DNA of 64,000 nucleotides. It comes from Limnothrix sp. FACHB-406. GTDB taxonomy: Bacteria > Cyanobacteriota > Cyanobacteriia > CACIAM-69d. The notes beneath the pieces are model-generated. The model was not told the origin of the DNA and ran no database searches. It was given only the letters and a program-made list of their open reading frames with translations. A program made the position numbers and the translations under genes. Shown piece after piece: positions 1 through 8,897 of the stretch (its first letter is position 1; each line of letters opens with the position of its first letter). The DNA lies in assembly GCF_014698235.1 (NCBI RefSeq), contig NZ_JACJSP010000003.1:310001-374000 (forward strand). The letters are read 5' to 3'.

Positions 1-2
1 AT

Positions 3-1070
3 GATTGTGCGCAGTTTGTGCGGCTCACCAGTCGCTTGCTGGTGCGGTATGGCGATCGATTGCAGTTTTTGGAGCGACAACGATTAGCCCTGGAAAGTTG
101 GCTCCATGAACATCGCGATCGACTGATTTTGATGGAAGCGGAACAGGAAAAATTGCAAGTGGCCCTCGCCCAGGCCCAAGACCGAATTCGACAGTTGGAA
201 GGCGTTGATCTGGAAACGGGTTTGGCGAATCATCATCGCTTTTATGAAGCGTTGCAGCACACTTGGCAACAGGCGCTGCGATCGGAACAGGTGCTATCGA
301 TTGTGGCCTGCGAGGTGGATCATTTGGCGGATTGGGTGAATCTCCAAGGCGAGGCCTTTGGTCAACAAACGATCCACAATCTGGCAACGGTCTTAAAACA
401 ACAGGTGCAGCGCAGTTCTGATGTGGTTGGCCGCGATCGGGGCGATCGATTCTTGATTCTGCTGCCCAACACCGACTCGATCGGCGCTTTGGCCGTCGCG
501 GAATCGATTCGCCATCAGTTCAATCGCTGCACGACTCAGCAGGCCATGACTCCCACGGCTCACCATTGGCCAAGCCACTACGATGAGGCTCCGGCTTCTC
601 CTTGGGCTGCCGGTTCGTCTTTGCATTTGGATATGGATTTTCCCCCAACGCGCGATCGGCCCCGGAGCAACTCCAACACCGCCAATGACCGGGTTCATGC
701 TGGGCAAGAGGCATCCAGACCGATCAATACCAACACTAATGTTGGCAATGTTGGCAATGTCGGCATCGATGCCAGCGCAGATTTAGCCGATGCGTTCTTG
801 GTCACTGGTTCTGAGGCTGCAATGGCTGCTGAAGTGGCCCCTGAAGTCTCTTCCGAAGTCCCTGCCGGAGCACCAATGGATCGCTCCCCATCCGCCCAGG
901 AGCCGATCCCAATCGCTGGCGGAGAAGTGACCCTATCCTTAGGCATTGGCACGTTAGTACCTGACCTCCAGCAACTGCCCGATGCGGCCGTGCGATCGGC
1001 TTTGCGGGCCCTTGAGCGGGCCCGTCGGCATGGGGGGAATTGCGTTGAGATGGACGGGCTGGAATATTAA
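3..1070 (+). CDS. GGDEF-type signalling protein with degenerate motif (5' partial)
   Basis: The reading frame is open to the left edge of the window, so the gene probably begins upstream; the first in-window start is GTG at 18. A coiled-coil-like segment (about residues 15-60 from GTG) leads into a GGDEF domain. The usual GGDEF signature appears as RGDRF within GRDRGDRFLILLP, so cyclase activity is doubtful. About 120-130 residues of low-complexity sequence rich in N, A, P and S separate this from the final part of the fold (VTLSLGIG, then ALERARRHGGNCV). The family makes or senses cyclic di-GMP. Here a regulatory or degenerate role is inferred from the altered motif. Similar cyanobacterial proteins often carry an N-terminal receiver domain, which would lie outside the window. 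Confidence 0.75.
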   Translation, partial: DCAQFVRLTSRLLVRYGDRLQFLERQRLALESWLHEHRDRLILMEAEQEKLQVALAQAQDRIRQLEGVDLETGLANHHRFYEALQHTWQQALRSEQVLSIVACEVDHLADWVNLQGEAFGQQTIHNLATVLKQQVQRSSDVVGRDRGDRFLILLPNTDSIGALAVAESIRHQFNRCTTQQAMTPTAHHWPSHYDEAPASPWAAGSSLHLDMDFPPTRDRPRSNSNTANDRVHAGQEASRPINTNTNVGNVGNVGIDASADLADAFLVTGSEAAMAAEVAPEVSSEVPAGAPMDRSPSAQEPIPIAGGEVTLSLGIGTLVPDLQQLPDAAVRSALRALERARRHGGNCVEMDGLEY

Positions 1071-1269
1071 CCCGGTTGTTGGTTGTATTAGCTGGTTGTA
1101 TTGACTGGTTGTATTGGCTGGTTTCGTTCGTTGATTCTGTCTGCTGATTTTTTGTGGGTTTGGTTGGTCTCGGTCTGGCTCTGTTGATCCCTTGGTATAG
1201 ATTGGGGTAATCGATGGATTGGAGTAATCAGCAGTTAAGTTATGGCTACGATCGCATAGTTCAGATGGT
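1071..1269. repeat. Spacer with 13-bp tandem repeat
   Basis: Three consecutive 13-bp units (GGTTGTATTAGCT and close variants) lie at 1081-1119, just after the GGDEF stop codon. The remainder is T- and G-rich with no gene that I can support. Confidence 0.5.
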
Positions 1270-2457
1270 GTGTTAGCAGTGAATCGCAATTGGTGGATCG
1301 CAGGCACGGTCGCGTTTAGCTTAGGTCTTGGCATTGGGGTTGTGACCGATCGCCAATGGCAAAAGGCCCTCGGTCTCGGAGCCATTGCCCTGTCCGGTGC
1401 AGCGGCGATCACCGCCTTAACGCCCGATCGCTCCCGATCGCAGTCCGAACCCTGGGATCCTCGCCTCAGGGAAACCATCTCCCCCGAATATGCCAACTGG
1501 TTACCCAGCGATCGCCGCCCACCAACCATCAACCCGCCCCTCAGCAGCGACCTCGCCAGCGCCTTGCGTGTGGAGGTCGATCGCCTCGAACGAGAACTAG
1601 AGCAATCCCTCACCCGTAAGCAGCAACTCGAAGCCGTGATTGGTGTTCTGCGCAAGGAAAAAGAAGCAATTCAGTCCCAAATTGATGAAGGCAGCGGCCG
1701 AACGCAGAAGGTCTATCGCGTTTTGGCTGATTTGGAAACCCAGCGCCAGCAACTCGAAGACAAAATTGCTCAGCATCAAACTCAACTAGCCAATCTTGAC
1801 AGTCGCAAGGCAAGCATGGAGCGCGACCTTGCTCAGGTCGATCGACTGCGCGCCGAAACAATTGCCCTAGAACAAGAGGCCCAAGAACGCCAAGCCAACC
1901 TCAGCAACCTCCGCCAGCGAGAACAAACCCTCCTTAACAACTGCACCAGCCTTGAGGCCCAAGCGGCCGAACTCAGCGAGCGCACGGCCACCCTCACGCG
2001 ATCGCTCGCTGACACCATGCGAGAACAGCAGAGCGTAGAAATGACCCTGCAACAGCAGCAAGCGGCCCTCGAACAAATTCGCACCCAAGCCGATGCCCAT
2101 CACCGGCGGCGCTACGAACTTCGCCAACAGATCGAAACCCTGCAACAGCAATACGACGGACTGCCCTCCACCGTCGCTAAACTACAGGCAGAGCACGATC
2201 GACTCGTGGCCCTCTGTCGCGATCGGCAAGTGGAATTAAACCAAATTCACGAAAATATGGCCCAAGCTCGTGCTCAGCAGCAAGCAATCCAAGCCGAGTT
2301 ACAGCGCGATCGCCAAGCACTCCTGCGGGTCAACCACAAAAAACAACAGGAAACCAACTCCTTGCGGCTGTGGCTCAGTTTTCTTCTCAAAGACCTGTCC
2401 GCTAACGAGCCACCAGCACCCAAGCACCGCCGCGCCCCCCGCAAGCCCAACGCCTAG
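1270..2457 (+). CDS. membrane-anchored coiled-coil protein of unknown function
   Basis: The 395-residue product has an N-terminal hydrophobic region (about residues 8-50, two possible membrane segments). A long stretch rich in Q, E, R, A and L (about residues 90-350) then has the heptad character of a coiled coil. The C-terminus is basic (KHRRAPRKP). Start choice is uncertain: GTG at 1270 is the longest, and GTG at 1279 is equally plausible. No enzymatic motif is visible. Such proteins can act as scaffolds or in chromosome or envelope organisation, but nothing here fixes a function. The preceding gene is on the same strand, about 200 bases away. Confidence 0.65.
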   Translation: MLAVNRNWWIAGTVAFSLGLGIGVVTDRQWQKALGLGAIALSGAAAITALTPDRSRSQSEPWDPRLRETISPEYANWLPSDRRPPTINPPLSSDLASALRVEVDRLERELEQSLTRKQQLEAVIGVLRKEKEAIQSQIDEGSGRTQKVYRVLADLETQRQQLEDKIAQHQTQLANLDSRKASMERDLAQVDRLRAETIALEQEAQERQANLSNLRQREQTLLNNCTSLEAQAAELSERTATLTRSLADTMREQQSVEMTLQQQQAALEQIRTQADAHHRRRYELRQQIETLQQQYDGLPSTVAKLQAEHDRLVALCRDRQVELNQIHENMAQARAQQQAIQAELQRDRQALLRVNHKKQQETNSLRLWLSFLLKDLSANEPPAPKHRRAPRKPNA

Positions 2458-2694
2458 TGGCAAGTCAGGTAAACTCGCTTAAAAATTGGACTATAACTGC
2501 TGAACTCACGGCTCAAACCAGCGAACCCATGAACCAAACTTGAGCTTGGCATTGAATTAATGTTGTTAATATTGATCTGCCATTGATCTTAAATTGTTCT
2601 ATTTTTGAGTTCGTTTTGAATTTATTTTGACTGTTTACGAATATTGTCCCAGATTCGCTGCCAAACCCCTTGACTAGTATTTGATCAAAAAGAA

Positions 2695-4107
2695 ATGAGC
2701 ATTTTTTTGATTACAAAGGAAGCAACAGCAAAACTCAAAGAGGTTTATAACCGCAATCCTCTCTTTCTCTTAGAACACATTTTTGTTGTTTTCTTTCTCA
2801 TTCGCTACTCCCTTGGCATTCTGGAGGTTATTTTAACCAATGGAGCCAGTGAAGGTGATGGGCAAGATATCTTATCTTTTAATTATAAACCGAGCGTGGC
2901 GCTCTATTTTTTGAACTACATCGTCACTAATATTTTATTAATTATGCGATGGAAAAAAGTCATTGTGATGCTAATGGCAGCTCCCACAGTGGTTTTTCTC
3001 ATTGCTATGTTTCCCATTTCGTTTCTCTGGTCGATCGAGCCGTCTAAGACCCTTAACGCCTCGATCGCCATGATTGGCACCTTTCAATTTGGTCTTTATC
3101 TCGCCACTCGCTACTCCCTCAGGGATCAAGTGCGCATCTTGGGAGTTATGTTTGGTATTTCCCAAGTACTCTGCTTCGTCTTTGGTGTTGCCCTGCGTAA
3201 ATATGGCGTGATGGGCGCAGTTCATGCCGGCAAATGGCGTGGCATCTATTCCCACAAAAATCAACTGGGTAAAATGATGGCCCTCGCTTCCGGGGTCTTT
3301 GTGCTGCTTGGTATTTCCGAAACCTATCGACGATATCGCTATTTAGCTTGGTCTGGCCTCCTCACTGCCTTTGTTCTTATTCAACTCTCTGGCTCCAAAA
3401 GTCCCTTTATTAATATTGGATTGCTGATTGGCATGAGCGCATTTGGCCAGATTTTTCGCCTACCACACAAATGGATGGTTCGCTGCCTAATCTGGTCAGC
3501 CGTCATTGGAATTAATTTATTTTTTTATTGGGATGACATCGTAATTAATATCCTGGGCGCGTTAGGTAAGGATGCTAGCCTAACAGGTAGAACAGATGTT
3601 TGGGAATTTGTGATTGATCGAATCAAAGATCGACCAATCCTGGGTTATGGCTTTGGCACATTCTGGAATGGCTTAGATGGGAAATCAGCCTATGTTGTTC
3701 GTGCAGTTCGGTGGCCCGTTCCTGATGCGCATAATGGATTTTTGGAAATATGTATTGATTTAGGTCTTGTGGGCTTAGCAGTTTACGTTTGGGTTGTTTT
3801 CCAAACAATTGTCAAAACCATAGCGCTCATGCGTGCCACCAAAAATAACGAATATATTTGGGTTCTGATGTTCTTTACCTACAGCACCGTTGCTAATCTT
3901 TCGGAAAGCTCCTTGCTGTTTCGTAACTCTTTGCCAAGTGTCATTTTTGCCGCTGTCTCCTTCACAGTGGCAGCAAACTATTATCAACAATTTAAAGTCA
4001 ACCCTCCAAATTTTTCCACTCAAATTCCGGAACAACCCTTGCCCGAGACCGCTGAGTTCTTGTCGGATGAGTCAAGAGTTGGAATTGAGTATAAGTCCAA
4101 TTCTTGA
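2695..4107 (+). CDS. O-antigen ligase / Wzy-like polysaccharide polymerase
   Basis: The 470-residue polytopic membrane protein has about ten hydrophobic segments. It has the O-antigen ligase (Wzy_C) layout: a large periplasmic loop in the second half containing TGRTDVWEFVIDRIKDRPILGYGFGT and a conserved His in DAHNGFLEICIDLGLVGL. Family members polymerise or ligate lipid-linked oligosaccharides at the periplasmic face of the membrane. It heads a cluster of polysaccharide-related genes reaching about 7.9 kb. ATG at 2695 follows an AAAGAA stretch that could serve as a weak ribosome-binding site. The DNA is clearly AT-richer than the flanking genes, suggesting transfer of the locus. Confidence 0.85.
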   Translation: MSIFLITKEATAKLKEVYNRNPLFLLEHIFVVFFLIRYSLGILEVILTNGASEGDGQDILSFNYKPSVALYFLNYIVTNILLIMRWKKVIVMLMAAPTVVFLIAMFPISFLWSIEPSKTLNASIAMIGTFQFGLYLATRYSLRDQVRILGVMFGISQVLCFVFGVALRKYGVMGAVHAGKWRGIYSHKNQLGKMMALASGVFVLLGISETYRRYRYLAWSGLLTAFVLIQLSGSKSPFINIGLLIGMSAFGQIFRLPHKWMVRCLIWSAVIGINLFFYWDDIVINILGALGKDASLTGRTDVWEFVIDRIKDRPILGYGFGTFWNGLDGKSAYVVRAVRWPVPDAHNGFLEICIDLGLVGLAVYVWVVFQTIVKTIALMRATKNNEYIWVLMFFTYSTVANLSESSLLFRNSLPSVIFAAVSFTVAANYYQQFKVNPPNFSTQIPEQPLPETAEFLSDESRVGIEYKSNS

Positions 4108-4582
4108 TTACGAGAAAAACTGAAGGTACTTTAAGAAAATTCAAAATACTTACTTGTAAGCAAATTCTTTAAGAAAAATTCACTTTTTACAATTTACAAA
4201 TTCTTCTTGATCAAAAATAAAAATTCCTCGAAAATTCTCAAAAAATTCTACAAAGCTAAATACAAATCAATTTCGGCAATGCAGTATAATAATAGCGAAA
4301 ATCCTTGGCTTACAATGGGTGCTTGAAACATAGCCTGAGAAGTTGCTTGAACATTACTTCAGGCTTACAAAGCTTCAAGCTTGAAAATAGAACAATTCAT
4401 TTCATGATTGAGAAACTTTTTCTTGATTCACTTTTTCCTGATTCAAATAAAATCAATAAGAATAATTGTTCAGTGCCTTGCTTTCAACTGTCCTGTTTTT
4501 AAAAGAACCCTTTGAGTCAGTACTTCGCTTGAAGACGCTCAAAAATCGATAACCTAGCTCTGCCTTCAACACCAGTCATCCC
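4108..4582. other. AT-rich non-coding spacer
   Basis: This 475-base spacer is rich in A and T with many AAAATTC-like tracts. A short open frame at 4305-4502 has no family resemblance and an unlikely composition, so I do not call it. No clear promoter, RNA or repeat was recognised. Confidence 0.5.
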
Positions 4583-5464
4583 ATGCAAGTCGATAATTCT
4601 CAAAATCTGTCTTCCTTTGCAATCATTACGCCAAGCTATGATCAAGATTTCCAACGCTGTCAACTTCTCTGCAAAAGTATATCGCGATTTGTTCAACCAC
4701 CTTTCAAGCATTACATTGTTGTAGAAAAGCGCGATCTAAAATTGTTTTCACAACTCAAAAATCAACACACAGAAATTATTATTGTTCAAGATCTGCTCCC
4801 CTTTTGGCTTTTTAGGCTACCCAAAATCCGAAAAACCTGGTTCAGCCTAAAAGGAGTTCCAGTGCGTAGCTGGATTATGCAGCAAATTTCCAAAATCGCA
4901 CTTTCTAGAGTCATTGATGAAGAAATTTCAGTATTTTTGGACTCGGATGAAATGTTTATCCGAGACTTTGGCATTTCGAACCTGGTCAAAAATAACCAAG
5001 TTCGATTCTATGCTGAGCCAGAGGGCAATCCGATCGGAATGGATACGCCGCATCAACATTGGCATCAATCGGCTAGCCGGTTATTGGGTTTAACGGCAAC
5101 ACCCATGCCAGCTCCCGACTACATTGCTGATGTGATCACTTGGAAACGAGAAAATGTAACAGCGATGTGTCGTCACATTGAGCGAATTTATCATCAATCA
5201 TGGTTCGAGGCAGTTTCAAAAACCTGGCATTTTTCTGAATACACACTCTATGGAACCTATATTGACCGGGTGCTTCAAGACCGAAGCGGTCATTACTGGG
5301 ATCCAACCAAAATTCTCAATTCCTATTACGATCCCAATGTGATGACCGAAGAAGAGTTGCGCAACTTTGTTAACTCAACTCGACCTGAGCATGTTGCCAT
5401 CATGATTTCTGCTAAGGCTAAAATAGCAGTTGATCGATACGCGAGCTTGTTAGAGCTTGAATAG
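4583..5464 (+). CDS. DUF6492-family protein, glycosyltransferase-like
   Basis: The 293-residue product begins with SFAIITPSYDQDFQRCQLLCKSI, the start typical of DUF6492 proteins, which have a glycosyltransferase-like fold. VFLDSDEMFIRDF (about residues 115-127) looks like the DxD metal/nucleotide-sugar site. Its position between a polysaccharide polymerase and further sugar-related genes supports a role in making a surface glycan; the specific transfer is unknown. ATG at 4583 has no strong Shine-Dalgarno sequence. No membrane segments are visible, so it probably acts in the cytoplasm or at the inner membrane face. Confidence 0.7.
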   Translation: MQVDNSQNLSSFAIITPSYDQDFQRCQLLCKSISRFVQPPFKHYIVVEKRDLKLFSQLKNQHTEIIIVQDLLPFWLFRLPKIRKTWFSLKGVPVRSWIMQQISKIALSRVIDEEISVFLDSDEMFIRDFGISNLVKNNQVRFYAEPEGNPIGMDTPHQHWHQSASRLLGLTATPMPAPDYIADVITWKRENVTAMCRHIERIYHQSWFEAVSKTWHFSEYTLYGTYIDRVLQDRSGHYWDPTKILNSYYDPNVMTEEELRNFVNSTRPEHVAIMISAKAKIAVDRYASLLELE

Positions 5465-5762
5465 ACTGGTTGCTAGGGGTGTGCATGTGTAGTCGATCGC
5501 TCTTCATGATGGATGGAGGGTAAATGTTGAGCGAGTCGAAGAAGCCAGCATACGATCAAAAACCCTCGGGCTACTTTCAATGATCCGGTTCCTGGCCACA
5601 AATCTTGGTAAAGGATGAAAATTTGGCCAGGTTTGTGGGGGCCCGCTGCCCAAGGAGTTGGCCAATAGTGATGTTCTTGATCCTGAGACCGCCAAAACTG
5701 GCTGACTATTTGGGGCATCCCCCTTGTTCTGTTTTTGATCAATATAGACGGGCAATAGTTCC

Positions 5763-6890
5763 ATGAATGTTGCATTGATCGGCTGTGGATTTGTTGCTGA
5801 TTATTATGTGCGAACCCTCGAAAATCATCCTTCATTAAAAATTCTGGGCGTAATGGATCGAGATTCAGCACGCACAGAGCATTTTTCTCAATTTCATAAA
5901 CTTCCTAAGTACCCCAGTTTGGCAGCGGTGCTCGCAGATGAGCGCGTGCAAATTGTCGTAAACCTAACCAATCCTCGCAGTCACTACGAAGTTTCCAAAG
6001 CAGCTTTGTTGGCGGGCAAACATGTTTACTCAGAAAAACCGCTGGGGATGACTTTTGAAGAGGCCAAAGAACTGGTTGAACTAGCGGAATCTAAGCAACT
6101 GGAAATTTCCGGTGCGCCTTGCAGCCTTTTGGGCGAAACGGCACAGACAATTTGGAAAGCTTTGCGCGAGCAAGCGGTTGGCCAAGTCAGCTTGGTTTAT
6201 GCAGAAATGGACGATGGGTTTGTGCCTGCGATGGCTTACCAAACCTGGCTGAGTGAATCGGGAATACCGTGGCCCTACAAAGATGAATTTGAAGTGGGTT
6301 GCACGTTGGAACATGCGGGCTATTACTTAACTTGGTTACCTGCTTTCTTTGGGTCGGCTGTTAGCGTTACTGCCTTTGCGGATTGTACGATTCCCAATAA
6401 GGGTGTTGATCATTTAGATCCACCCAATACGCCGGATTTTTCAGTTGCCTGTATTAAGTTTGCCTCGGGAGTTGTGGCTCGCTTGACCTGTAGCATCGTG
6501 GCTTCCCACGATCACGAATTACGAATTTTTGGAGATCAGGGGGTGATGTATACGGAAGATTGTTGGTTTTATCGATCGCCCGTTTATATTAAACGTCGTC
6601 TACGAATTCGTCGCAAAACGATCGAGGGGCCGCTCGCGCAACGTTACCCATTGGTGGGGCCAGTCACCAAGCGTCAAAAGTATCGGGGCGCTCAACAAAT
6701 GGATTTTGCGCGGGGAATTGCCGACTTAGCCGAGGCAATTGAAAATAAGCGATCGCCCAGGTTATCAGGACGCTATTCATTGCATGTGAATGAAATGGTC
6801 TTGGCTATTCACTACGCAACGGCTCAAGGATGTACCTATCAAATGCAAACCGATTGTCCGGCGGTGGAACCGTTGCCTTGGGCGCTTTGA
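5763..6890 (+). CDS. Gfo/Idh/MocA family NAD(P)-dependent oxidoreductase
   Basis: The 375-residue protein opens with a Rossmann motif (VALIGCGFVADYYVR) and carries the family hallmark EKPLG (about residues 94-98), whose lysine is part of the active site. The C-terminal half is the mixed alpha/beta substrate domain (GCTLEHAGYYLTWL). Family members oxidise or reduce sugar-derived substrates such as UDP-sugars or inositol. Within this cluster it most likely makes or modifies a nucleotide sugar for the glycan, which is inference. About 300 bases separate it from the preceding gene, and that spacer shows no convincing gene. Confidence 0.88.
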   Translation: MNVALIGCGFVADYYVRTLENHPSLKILGVMDRDSARTEHFSQFHKLPKYPSLAAVLADERVQIVVNLTNPRSHYEVSKAALLAGKHVYSEKPLGMTFEEAKELVELAESKQLEISGAPCSLLGETAQTIWKALREQAVGQVSLVYAEMDDGFVPAMAYQTWLSESGIPWPYKDEFEVGCTLEHAGYYLTWLPAFFGSAVSVTAFADCTIPNKGVDHLDPPNTPDFSVACIKFASGVVARLTCSIVASHDHELRIFGDQGVMYTEDCWFYRSPVYIKRRLRIRRKTIEGPLAQRYPLVGPVTKRQKYRGAQQMDFARGIADLAEAIENKRSPRLSGRYSLHVNEMVLAIHYATAQGCTYQMQTDCPAVEPLPWAL

Positions 6891-7010
6891 TCGTGAGGCT
6901 TCGATTCAACGAGTCATCATCGCAAAATGAGGGATCACGGGCGGTTTAGGTGCGATTGGTGAGTGCGACTGATTGAGTGTGGCTAATTGAAGGTGATCAA
7001 TTAAATTTTC

Positions 7011-7922
7011 ATGAAAGTTTCCATCTGCGTTGCCACCTATAAACGACAAGATTTACTGCATCAACTGATCTTGAGCTTGCAGGCACTCAAGTTTGAGCAA
7101 ATTGCAACTCCTGAAATTGAAATCATTGTGGTTGACAATGATGCAAATGGATCGGCGCGCGAAACCTTGTCCACTTGGCAAGAAAGCTCCCACTGGCCAA
7201 TTCGCTACGATATTGAAATGCGATCGGGTGTGACCTATGCCAGAAATCGTACCATTCAAAATGCGGCTGAAGATAGTGACTTCATCGCCATCATTGATGA
7301 TGATGAACAAGCTTGCCCCTCTTGGCTAGAAGCACTTTTGACTGCGCAAGCGCAATTTCAAGCAGATATTGTGGGCGGGCCAATCTTGCCCGTGTTTCAA
7401 TCCAATCAAGTGCCTAACTGGATTCATCAGGGACAATTCTTTGCGCCTCCTGCCTATAAAACAGGTCAGAACTTGCACGTGGCTTTCACGAACAATGTGT
7501 TGCTCCCTGCGCCGTATCTGAAGCAAATGCCCTGTGTTTTTGATGAGCGATTTGCGGTGGGAGGTGGAGAAGATACGCACCTATTTATGCGACTCCATCA
7601 AGCGGGCTTAAAAATTGTTTGGTCAGCAGAGGCGATCGCCTATGAATCGATTCCAGCTAGTCGAACCACGTTTCAATGGTTGTTACGGCGTAACTATTGG
7701 GGTTGGAGCATTTACAGCTTGGTTGAAAAAGAACTCTACCCACAGCCCAAGATATTTCTAGTTCGGCTCTGCAAAGGGCTTGCGTTAATGATTTTGGGAA
7801 TTCTGGCACTAATTCCTGGATTATTGCGAGGAAAGCATCATTTATATCGAGCTTGTATCCGAACGGCGCAGGGAGCGGGCACAATTATGGGATTACTGGG
7901 ACGCAGAACCACTTGGGTTTAG
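7011..7922 (+). CDS. glycosyltransferase family 2
   Basis: The 303-residue protein has the GT-A start KVSICVATYKRQDLLHQLI, a sugar-nucleotide region VVDNDANG, and the DxD-type motif IIDDDEQACPSWLEALL (about residues 90-106). RFAVGGGEDTHLFMRL (about residues 182-197) is the acceptor-side motif with catalytic-base acidic residues. A hydrophobic segment near the end (ALMILGILALIPGLL) probably anchors it to the membrane. It closes the polysaccharide group as the last plus-strand sugar gene, and transfer of one glycan residue to a lipid-linked intermediate is the expected role. ATG at 7011 is used. Confidence 0.88.
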   Translation: MKVSICVATYKRQDLLHQLILSLQALKFEQIATPEIEIIVVDNDANGSARETLSTWQESSHWPIRYDIEMRSGVTYARNRTIQNAAEDSDFIAIIDDDEQACPSWLEALLTAQAQFQADIVGGPILPVFQSNQVPNWIHQGQFFAPPAYKTGQNLHVAFTNNVLLPAPYLKQMPCVFDERFAVGGGEDTHLFMRLHQAGLKIVWSAEAIAYESIPASRTTFQWLLRRNYWGWSIYSLVEKELYPQPKIFLVRLCKGLALMILGILALIPGLLRGKHHLYRACIRTAQGAGTIMGLLGRRTTWV

Positions 7923-8123
7923 CGATCATCTAAGCTCAGCTTAATAAAGTTCAGTGAGGGATTGTTGATGCTGCTAAAACCTGGGAGCTAACTCAGGATT
8001 TCAATCAAAGCTTAATGTGTAAATCCCTCAATGTAGATATCCTCAAAGTTGAATGCATGATTGATAAATATTGATAAGCTTAGGTGAACGAAGTTCGATG
8101 AATAAAAAATTTCTGAGGTTCCA

Positions 8124-8828
8124 GTGTCTTGGGAATTTGCAAAGCGTGCTGAAGCACCAGCCCAAAATCTGTTGAAAATTGGAGAGGTGCGATCGCGCAG
8201 TGGCTGCTCCATTCAAACGATTCGCTACTACGAAAGTTTGGGACTGATCCAAGCGATCGATCGAACGGCTGGCGGGTTTCGGTTGTTTGCACCGTCCACG
8301 CTCGATCGCTTGGCCTTTGTGAAGCAGGCCCAATCTTTGGGCATGAGTTTGCAAGATATCAGTGAGCTGCTGACGGTTTATGACAGTGGCAATGCTCCCT
8401 GTTCAACGGTGAAGCATAAGCTGCGGGATAAGTTGGCAGATCTAGATCGCCGCATTCAATCGCTTCAGCGGCTGCGAGATGAGTTGCAATCCCTGTTGGC
8501 GGTGGCGGATGACTTGGAACAATCCCCGGGCAATATTTGTCCGATTGTGGAGCGAGCAAGTCAGCTTCATCAGGCGATGGAGGGTGCTGCTTTGGAGGCG
8601 GAGACTGCGGCTACTCAGGGTTTAACGATCGCCCAGTCATCAATCGCCCAGTCATCGATCGCCCAGTCATCAATCGCCCAGTCATCAATCGCCCAGTCAT
8701 CAATCGCCCAGTCATCAATCGCCCAGTCATCAATCGCCCAGTCATCAATCGCCCAGTCAACCCCGCCGCCGTCTGCTGCTGCCGGTTGCTGTGCGAATCG
8801 ATCGCCAAGCCCTGGCACTGAACCTTGA
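8124..8828 (+). CDS. MerR-family transcriptional regulator with repetitive C-terminal tail
   Basis: The 234-residue protein has a MerR winged helix-turn-helix (about residues 16-85: LLKIGEVRSRSGCSIQTIRYYESLGLI). A dimerisation helix follows, with Cys in NAPCSTV, a candidate metal loop SPGNICPIV, and Cys-Cys near the C-terminus (AGCCANR). This resembles ZntR/CadR-type metal sensors. Between the helix and the last Cys pair sits a run of nine IAQS(S) units encoded by a 15-bp tandem repeat. GTG at 8124 follows GAGG about 6 bases upstream. No metal exporter adjoins it, so the regulated gene is not evident. Confidence 0.8.
   Translation: MSWEFAKRAEAPAQNLLKIGEVRSRSGCSIQTIRYYESLGLIQAIDRTAGGFRLFAPSTLDRLAFVKQAQSLGMSLQDISELLTVYDSGNAPCSTVKHKLRDKLADLDRRIQSLQRLRDELQSLLAVADDLEQSPGNICPIVERASQLHQAMEGAALEAETAATQGLTIAQSSIAQSSIAQSSIAQSSIAQSSIAQSSIAQSSIAQSSIAQSTPPPSAAAGCCANRSPSPGTEP
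8626..8760 (+). repeat. 15-bp tandem repeat, nine units, inside the MerR gene
   Basis: Nine consecutive units of CAATCGCCCAGTCAT (units 1 and 3 begin CG instead of CA; the last ends AA) keep the reading frame and encode the repeated peptide SIAQS. Units carrying CGATCGCC resemble the genome's HIP1 octamer. Five of the six reading frames stay open through the array. Confidence 0.95.
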
Positions 8829-8897
8829 AGCCGATCGCGCCCTCTAAAATCTTCAGAATTGCCCGTTGCAAGCTGCCGCCAGAATGGCGCAAAAGTC

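Noticed and set aside
5473-5871. 132-codon minus-strand frame with MPQIVSQFW, reminiscent of some glycosyltransferases
   Set aside because: The match is only a few residues, it overlaps the start of the oxidoreductase gene, and a competing frame covers the same DNA.
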